Source: Adenophora triphylla var. japonica (taxonomy: Eukaryota; Streptophyta; Magnoliopsida; Asterales; Campanulaceae). Taken from it: a stretch of 64,000 nt of DNA. Shown piece after piece: positions 57,401 to 64,000 of this stretch; position 1 is the stretch's first letter, and each line of letters begins with the position of its first letter. The stretch lies in NCBI GenBank assembly GCA_022495995.1, contig JAFEMH010001460.1, positions 62,001 through 126,000 on the forward strand, in the 5' to 3' direction. Under the pieces are notes generated by a model that saw only the letters and a program-made list of their open reading frames with translations, did no database searches and was not told where the DNA came from. The position numbers were made by a program, and so were the translations under genes.

Positions 57401-58660
57401 AGGCCCTCTGTCTTCATTCTTGGGGAAATTCGCCGGGTGATCGACAATGCTTGACCCTTGATGGCCTTTACGGTCACATAGTTGATGTCGTGATACGCCA
57501 AGAAGAAGGACCACTTCGCTAAACGCATCGAGAGGAAGGCTTGTCAAAGATGTACTTGATGGGGTCCATTTTCGAGACCAAATTCACGGGGTGGGCTTGC
57601 ATATAATGCTTCAACTTGCCGACTAACCGGACCGAGTCTGCACAAGTCTTTTCACATCTTTGAGTAATTGAGCTCACTCCCCTGTAGCTTCCGGTGACAA
57701 AGTAAATGGCGTTTTCTACCCGAGAGTCTTTCTTTTCTGAGCAAGTATAGCCCCATTGCCGTGTACGTGACGGTGAGATAGAGCGAGGAAGAGGCTTCGT
57801 CTATGTGGGGGCATAGTAGGGGGATGTACTAAGTATGCCTTGATGCAGTCGAAGGCATCCTGGCATTCTTCGGTCCATTCTGTGTCCACATTCTTCTTCA
57901 TGAGCTTGAAGATGGGCTCGCACATAGTGGTCGGCGATTGTGAAAGCGGCTAATGTCTTGCCAATTTACCCATGAATCTCTTGACTTACATGCGGGTTTG
58001 AGGTGGCCTCATATCCATGATGGCTTTGATCTTTCGGGGTCAACTTCTATACCTCGCTCCGTGACCATGTACCCGAGCACTTTTCCCCTTGTCACTCCGA
58101 AGGTGCATTTGGCGGGGTTTAGTCTCATGGAATGCTGTCTCGGCCTCTCAAAGAATTTTCGTAGGTCAACAAAGTGCTGCCCACCTTCTCCTTTGGAGTG
58201 GATTATCATGTCATCTCACGTAGACCTCAATCTCCTTGTGGATCATGTCATGAAAAAGCGCGGTGTTGCCCTTTGGTAAGTAGCCCCGGCATTCTTGAGC
58301 CCGAATGGCATTCTTTGTATAACGGTAGGTTCCCCATGGTGTGGTGAAGGCTGTCTTTTCTTGGTCTTCCTCGGCCATCTTGATGCGGTTGTAGCACGCA
58401 AAACCATCAACGAAAGATTTGACTTCGTAGTTGGCGGTGGAGTCCACCGGGATGTCTATGTTTGGCGAGAGGGTAGTCGTCTTTGGGGCGGCCTTGTTCG
58501 AGATCTCGGAAATCCACACGGCGGCGCACCTTCCCATTGGCCTTGGTTACGGTCACGATATTGGACAACCATGTCGGGTATTCAATAACTCGATGAACCC
58601 TACCCGCATTAGCTTCTCAATTTCTTCTTTGACTGTAGAGACCATTCCGGCTTAATCTTT
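57401..58660 (-). pseudogene. pol: E3 reverse transcriptase (frameshifted)
   Basis: Pieces: RVHRVIEYPTWLSNIVTVTK (about 58610->58550), SFVDGFACYNRIKMAEEDQ (58425 region), FTTPWGTYRYTKNAI, then HDMIHKEIEVYV, where the frame breaks by one extra base within the YVDD codons (about 58214-58220), and DMIIHSKGEGGQHFVDLRKF in the next frame. Then LNPAKCTFGVTRGKVLGY (about 58110) and EPIFKLMKKNVDTEWTEECQ (57920->57861). Clearly a Ty3/gypsy RT but not readable as one protein. Confidence 0.85.
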
Positions 58661-59687
58661 CTCGGTTTACGCTGCGGCTTAGCATGCTGGTGCTAGAGGG
58701 ATTACGTGCTCTACTATCGAGCTGTCTAGCCCCGGCATATCCTTGTATGACCATGCAAACACGTCGACGTATTCTCCGAGCGGCTCGATCAATCTGTCCC
58801 TTTCAACCCCCTGGAAGAAGCTTCCAATACTGTGTCTCTTTAGGTTCCTCAATAGTACCCAAGTTCACACTTATCAAAACCTCCTCGGCGGCTTGGGCCC
58901 GGTTTTCCTCTTTTACGAAACACCTTAAAGATTTCTTTAATGTATTGTTCGTTTAGTGTGTTTGCATCTTGTTCAAATGATTCATTATTAAGCTGTTGTT
59001 AAGTTTTGAGTTAATTTATCATTTGTTAAGTTGGCAATAAGAGGATAATCGAGAAAGATTTGTCATTTCATTCAAGATAAGGGGAAAGATGACATCGATT
59101 ACATTTTCATAATCCTCGGGCGTGAGGCCTTCGGATGACTACTGAGGACTGGAACTCGAAGATTCCTGACTCAAGCGAATAGACAACGGGGTGTTTGACA
59201 CGGCCGGGTTGAGGAGGACGGGGTACCAATCCAAGCTCCGTGATCATTTCTTTGTCGGCGGCTATCGGCCACGAGAATGTCTCCCAATTCTTGATGGCAT
59301 TTTGTCTTAGTTACCAAAGTGCGAGGATCAAAATGACTTTCACCATCGTCTCCAATAACGGCAACTATCTCATCATACGAGTGAAGTCGATCAAGTCAGG
59401 ATTTGTGCTTCTTCGTCAAACAACTCTTGCAAACCCCATTGTCTTCCTTTGTGGCGGCGTCTATCTGGCTGATCTTTGGAAGAGCTAACTCAAGGCGGAG
59501 AAGTCCATTGTCCCGAATGCGACTCTTTGACACTGGCCGGATTTCCTTTGAAGACGTACTCATTCTGAACGGTGGTGGTGGCCCCAGGGATATCGGCAAA
59601 TCAAGGAACATTCTTGAACGGGATTGGGTGGCTTTCCCCTAACTTTCTCAAGGTTCTCTAGAAGGGTTTTACGCAAGGAGATCGCGA
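58661..59687 (-). pseudogene. pol: E3 pol linker between G-patch and RT
   Basis: Poorly conserved spacer, Glu-rich in places (EENRAQAAEEVLISVNLGTI around 58910->58850, similar to the E1 spacer). Stops in all frames. No separate gene supported. Confidence 0.45.
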
Positions 59688-60035
59688 TCATATTGTGTCC
59701 CTCCTTTTATAAAGTAATGGGTCGAGACAGGTGTAAGGATGGAGCTGGACCCCTTCACCTTTCGTGCCTTTAGCTTTTCTAGCATCCCGAGAGTTCGGTT
59801 TGTACCCCAAGCCATATCTGGTAGTCTGCTCCTTCACATCAATGATGGTGTTACGACCTTGAAGTCTTCTACCCAATCCAAGTCCCGGAAGATAGCTCAT
59901 TTTTCGCATCATTCTCATGGCAGGAGGGATTTTATCGGAAGTAGTGGTGAGGTCGGTGCAGCACACTTGTGCCTTGGAAGAAGCTACGGAGAATCCGGTC
60001 AATGCTAACCCTTCATCATCATGCTTGATCTCCAA
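59688..60035 (-). pseudogene. pol: E3 pol: G-patch region
   Basis: Open frame with MMRKMSYLPGLGLGRRLQGR, the G-patch-like motif, then RYGLGYKPNSRDARKAKG. Located between protease and RT as in other Tat-group polyproteins and homologous to E1 4441-4803. Confidence 0.7.
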
Positions 60036-60065
60036 TATCGGGATATCCCGGTGCTTTGGTTCCTT

Positions 60066-60480
60066 CTACCGTGACACTTTGTCCCCATAAATGGTGGTGA
60101 TAGTTCCATCACTCATTGAAATTTGGCCTTGATGCAAAGTAGAGGCTACCCCGTTTATCTGGTGGATCCAAGGCCGTCCCAGCAAGGCAGTAAATGAAAT
60201 CGGAATGTCAATAACTTGAAAATCAACGTCCATGACCCTTTTTCCGAACCACATCTTGAGAGTGGCGATCCCCAAAGCGATCGTGCGGTGGAGTCATAGG
60301 CCTTAATAGTCGACTAGAAGGCTTTAAGTCCGTTGGCTTCGGATCCAATAAATCCATCATCTTAGGCGGCAAGACATTCATTGCGGACCCCGTCGACTAG
60401 TACTCGTGGCAATCGACGCTCTTCTAGCTGGACTGTGATGTAAAGAGGTTCGTTGTGACTAGCCCCATACTTTGGCGAGG
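60066..60480 (-). pseudogene. pol: E3 aspartic protease (damaged active site)
   Basis: The C-terminal half is open: IATLKMWFGKRVMDVDFQVI and FTALLGRPWIHQ, the standard end of gypsy protease. Upstream (about 60430->60390) LEERRLPRVLVDGVRNECL corresponds to the active-site strand, but the Asp-Thr/Asn-Gly-Ser motif reads Asp-Gly-Val. A stop and frame shift follow. The element could not process its polyprotein from this copy. Confidence 0.7.
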
Positions 60481-61860
60481 TCCAATTCGGTGAAGGTAAT
60501 GATGTTTCCGTAGTGGATATTTCCAATCATTTGGACGACCTCATCGGGGTGACATCTATGGGCACCATGGTCTTGGCCAAACTTTCTTCTAGCTTCAATT
60601 TATGAGGGTATGAAGAGGTCAACAGAGACCATAAGGAGATATTGGCTTGGGTACACTTCAAGCTGAGTTAGGGTGGATCCTCCTTATCGAGTCGGGCTTT
60701 TACGCTTCGGCTTATAAGGTCTTTTATCTGTCTTTGGTTCCGAGACGGCATTCCTTTTGTCACCCTTAGGTGCTCAATACTCATCTGTCTGCATCGAGTC
60801 ATCACATAGACATTGGATTTTCCTTGGTCATTATTCCTCTTTGGAGGATTATGTCAATTCTTTCAAAGTCGGAGGCGGATTCTTGCGGCGTATGGCCAAT
60901 TCTGGCGATTGATCGATTGACGGTCTTTGTCGGAAGCATAGGCGGCTTCCCGAATCTGGTCCCGTGTTACCGGCTTTTTGACCTTTTCACATTCTCCGTT
61001 TAAAGCTTTCACGGTCTCATTCAAACTTTTCAAAGTCGGCATGCAACAAGAATTATCACTTCCCGGAGTTTGGAGCTTGGCAAATGGCTTTCTCATCCGA
61101 ACCTAGCAACTTCTTTAACAGAGTAGGATCACATTCCTCATCACTGTCAAGCATGTCTTTTCTTTCCACAGGGGTCAACCTTTTGACGGCATCTTTGGAC
61201 GTTGGCTAAACACTTTACGAAATGGGAAATTCCATCATCAATAAGGATTTCTGCGGGGGTCGAACCTCATGGCGGGTTCCTTTTCCTTACTTGTCAGAGA
61301 TATTTTCCGGGCTTTTTGGCTTGGGCTAACCACTCCTCTATTGTCCCTTCCAGGCACTTATTTGTGTCTTCATCGGTGTCACTACGGTAGCTCTCGTGGG
61401 AACTTTCGTCTTGGCTCTTATGACCAATGAGGGCAAAAGCGGGTCGGGATACTTGACGCCATATGAGGGGTATCTCGGACTCTTCCTCGGGCTTAGGGAT
61501 TACCGGGAAGACATCATTATCATCGTAGGACATAAAGGGGAATTTGGGGTCGCCTCTAAACTCGGGACTCTTTCCAAGGCATCCATACATTCTTCTTCGG
61601 ACCAAGTTTCGGGAGTGACTACTAACCTTTGTGATAGAATCTACCCTTCCTGATGAGAGTTTGGCTTCGGCGACGCTTACATGTTCTAGATCGGTGGGAG
61701 GAGCCCACTTCCCTCTTTTGGCTAAAGCTTTGATCAAGTCTCTCCATTCACCTACCAAGTCCTTGTACGGAGTATTGAACTCTAGAATATAAGACTCATA
61801 CACTGCCTCATCATTCTCCGAGCCTTTGCATAGGCTGCAGACACACTTTGAAGTGATTTC
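60481..61860 (-). pseudogene. E3 gag-protease intervening region
   Basis: Contains an open 169-residue frame (61803->61294; WRDLIKALAKRGKWAPPTDL, acidic tail TDEDTNKCLEGTIEEWLAQA) and, nearer protease, ANISLWSLLTSSYPHKLKLE (about 60660), a block seen upstream of protease in Tat-group elements. No capsid core or zinc knuckle recognised, so true gag may be largely lost. Frames broken by many stops. Confidence 0.5.
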
Positions 61861-62062
61861 ATCCCCTGTTCCAGGTCGTGGCTTTACGCCTCATCTTGCC
61901 CTTCGGGTTTCACTTCCGTTGGCTCCAAGTCCATTCCTTCTACTTGACTGTCATCATCACTTGTAAATCCACCCATTCCTATTCTCATTCCCGACCAGAC
62001 TCTTCGCTTTAGCTATACGAGAGGTAGGCAAATTCACGAAGGCGTTGACAAAATTGGAAAGG

Positions 62063-62317
62063 TCAAGCGGCGCACTGGGATTCCAAGGTAAGGAAATTTG
62101 GCTCTGGCTGAAAGGAGGAAAAGGGTCCCATGGGGGGATTCAGAGGAAGTAAGGGTGTCGGGACCCTAACAACTTGGGGTATTGGATAAGACTGAGAAAG
62201 GACAGTCTTTGGTAATGGGTTATATGAAGATGGGGGAGGGCATTGGTTATAGGCTAGCTCTTCTTCCCTAGTCATCTGGTTACCCAAACCAGCACTGTTT
62301 TCTGTCAAATCGGTCAT
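62063..62317 (-). CDS. Pro-rich ORF at start of E3 gag-pol (hypothetical)
   Basis: 84-residue open frame from ATG 62317 (MTDLTENSAGLGNQMTREEE), Pro/Ser/Gln-rich (LPLNPPMGPFSSFQPEPNF). First substantial frame after the leader; may be the N-terminus of gag, which is often disordered in Tat. No domain recognised. Could also be chance. Confidence 0.35.
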   Translation of the reverse strand: MTDLTENSAGLGNQMTREEELAYNQCPPPSSYNPLPKTVLSQSYPIPQVVRVPTPLLPLNPPMGPFSSFQPEPNFLTLESQCAA

Positions 62318-62339
62318 TCTGACTCTACTGGCTGATGAA

Positions 62340-64000
62340 AGCGAGGATTCTATGCGAGTATGCGAGGATTACGCGCTAACAAGTCGGCGACCCGGTGTTC
62401 TCACCCACTTCTTTCTCGCTGCGGGAAAGGGATAGGAAAGGTTTAGACTCGGGGTAGGTGTTTGGTGAAGGCTCGGGCAATATGCAAATTAGAATCTTCA
62501 AGTTTACTTAAAAACGATATCTTTTATTAATATCTATTTGGTTGGAAAAGGGGTTACGCCCTTCTTTTTCACAACTACTCTAGATCCTGGATCGGTGGGT
62601 TCCGTCACTACGTCTATAAGCCCCTCGTATTCCACCTGTATTTCGACCTCCCGGGGTGGGACGGCCCGGGCGAGGGTCCTATAGGGCACGCGGATCCCAC
62701 CGGCCGAGAGTAAAGAAACGCTCCTATCGGGTCTAGCGGGTCATAGGACCTTTCAACGCACGAGCGATGCGGATTATAGTCAAGGCAATACCGTGAAAGT
62801 CTCGTCTCTCTGCCTCGACGGATCTTTGACAGAGTTTCGCTTGAGCGAATGACGGTTTTGACTTTCGGTAATGTCGAGAATATAATAGGCATGGGTCGGG
62901 CGGCAAAGCCGGATGACACGGTGTCACATTGAACTTCGTTGCATACGCAGTGCGAGTCGGAATCGAAGTCAATGCTTTGGTCAAGATCTTGCCAATTTTT
63001 CCTTGTCGGAATTTTGGCAGAGCTTCGCTTGAGCGAAAGATCTTTTATTTTGGCAAAGACTTGGTCTTGACTTTTACGCATTCCGTGCGGGTCAAGGTCA
63101 ATAGTCAATGTCGGAGTCAAGATCCCACCGATTTTTCCTTGTCGGAATTTCGGCAGAATTTCGCTTGAGCGAAAATCTTGGTTTCCGTTATGAGCTAAGG
63201 CTTGACCTTTACGAGGGTATGCAACTGGGCTATATGACACGGCCTAGACCAAAAACCAACCAAAAGTCTCGGTTTTTTGAAACGTGTGACACGGTGTGCA
63301 TTGGTCGACACCGGCCGCCATGGGGAGGTTGGGATGATTCCGTGCGCGCCCGGGAGCATCGTAAGGTCAGTCCGTGATCTGCACTGAACCACCCTCGGGT
63401 TTGAAGGACGTGCGTGCAAAAGTGTACGGGATATATCGGGTGCGCGTAGTGTGCGGTCTCCTAAAAATGTTCCTTTTTGAGTTAAAACAGAGATTTTCAT
63501 AAATGTGTTTTAAAGGAATGATTTTCGGGACGGGGAAAATGCAACACATAAGCACGTAAATTTTAAGGAGCCCAGTCGGTCATGGAGCCGAGTAGCCCCA
63601 AGCCGCTAGGACCGCCAGATTAACCATGATTTTTCCTGGTGGAATTGCCCGAGGTCGTATGGTCGAATCCTATGAGGATTAGCCGTACGACCGCATGGAT
63701 CAATTTTCCGTGTTCCACTCCTTTTGCTATTTTTCGGGTTGTTTCCCGTTCAAAGTATGCACAGATTCCAAGATGCAAATGATGCAATGCATGGTAAAAG
63801 AAAGCAAGCACGATTAATGAAATCGGCGATGGGAGTCTAACCCGCTCAAAGGGAAAAGCTTGTTGTATTTTTTTTTTTTTTCAAAAATTTTTTTTTTAAA
63901 AAGTGGATACTGGTACGTGGGATTGTTAAACCACCTTGTTATCCCAAACCGGGTTAGGGAGCGATACAGAAGGGTAAGTGGGGTCCACCTATATACCAAG
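62340..64000 (-). other. E3 leader (5' UTR), 5' LTR not reached
   Basis: Homologous to the E2 leader (62938->62911 and 62640->62600). Holds three copies of the perfect dyad TTCGCT-TG-AGCGAA (62836-62849, 63024-63037, 63160-63173) in a partly repeated 140-190 bp unit with TTTTTCCTTGTCGGAATTT, and a strong hairpin at 63653-63692. A T/A-rich run is at 63871-63900. No PBS or LTR end seen up to 64000. Confidence 0.6.
63653..63692. other. Two-part hairpin in E3 leader
   Basis: Outer arms GGTCGTA/TACGACC (63653-63659, 63686-63692) and inner arms AATCCT/AGGATT around ATG (about 63666-63680). It contains GCCGTACG, resembling the E3 palindrome. Function unknown. Confidence 0.45.

Larger units (their letters stand above)
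47329..64000 (-). mobile_element. E3: Tat-like element on the minus strand (5' end beyond window)
   Basis: From right to left: leader, gag/protease remnants, G-patch, RT, RNase H, integrase, CTAG hairpins, CTACG hairpin, antisense module (plus strand), minisatellite, two CTACG hairpins, PPT and 3' LTR. Inserted into the E2 3' LTR. The order matches E1 closely although nucleotide similarity is low. The 5' LTR and PBS are not in the window. Coding parts are frameshifted. Confidence 0.85.

Noticed and set aside
1..64000. Host protein-coding or tRNA/rRNA genes
   Set aside because: All sizeable frames are explained by retroelement parts or repeats; tRNA-like matches at 20118 and 16786 are primer-binding sites, not genes.

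Overview
This window looks like heterochromatin of a flowering plant. It contains no convincing single-copy host gene, rRNA or tRNA. Nearly every base belongs to nested LTR retrotransposons of the Ty3/gypsy Tat/Ogre kind, plus one very large tandem array. The evidence is LTR ends with TG...CA, primer-binding sites matching plant tRNAs, G-patch/RT/RNase H/integrase motifs, and antisense reading frames with a plant mobile domain (PMD). The species cannot be named from the sequence.

Layout. (E0) A minus-strand element contributes its LTR (about 16807-17590), PBS, leader and a gag that runs 16378->15762 and resumes at 1180->1. (E1) A 14.6-kb plus-strand element (1181-15761; LTRs 1181-2182 and 14756-15761; 5-bp target duplication GGAAC) sits inside that gag. 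It carries a shortened gag, a decayed pol and two antisense genes. 17591-18058 is unassigned. (E2) A plus-strand element follows: 5' LTR 18059-20115, tRNA-Arg PBS 20118-20134, leader, a 20.9-kb array of about 34-bp monomers (21341-42282), a broken gag (42579-44118), a 3' UTR, and a 3' LTR from 46571 cut at about 47328. (E3) A minus-strand element begins there (3' LTR about 47329-48914) and runs past the window end. Read right to left it has a leader, gag/protease remnants, G-patch, RT, RNase H and integrase, then a plus-strand (antisense) two-gene module, minisatellite and 3' LTR.

How the parts relate. E1 and E3 share one architecture: pol, tandem CTAG hairpins, a CTACG...CGTAG hairpin, antisense gene 2, antisense gene 1 (PMD), another CTACG...CGTAG hairpin, PPT, LTR. 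The two PMD genes share a first-exon start (M-x-x-x-G-N-P-I-L-R) and a phase-0 first intron.

The most striking signal is regulatory. In E1, pairs of TCTCGCGCGAGA-type palindromes lie upstream of the TATA box in the LTR and upstream of both antisense genes. In E3 the same places hold pairs of an unrelated palindrome, AGCCGTGCGGCT. The LTRs of E2 and E0 also carry dyads, each with its own sequence. This suggests that each element family has a private, co-regulated cis code.

Coding regions are heavily frameshifted, even in E1 whose LTRs are about 99% alike. Either these are non-autonomous elements or the assembly has uncorrected indels. The array block at about 31.35-35.8 kb makes the second possibility a real concern.
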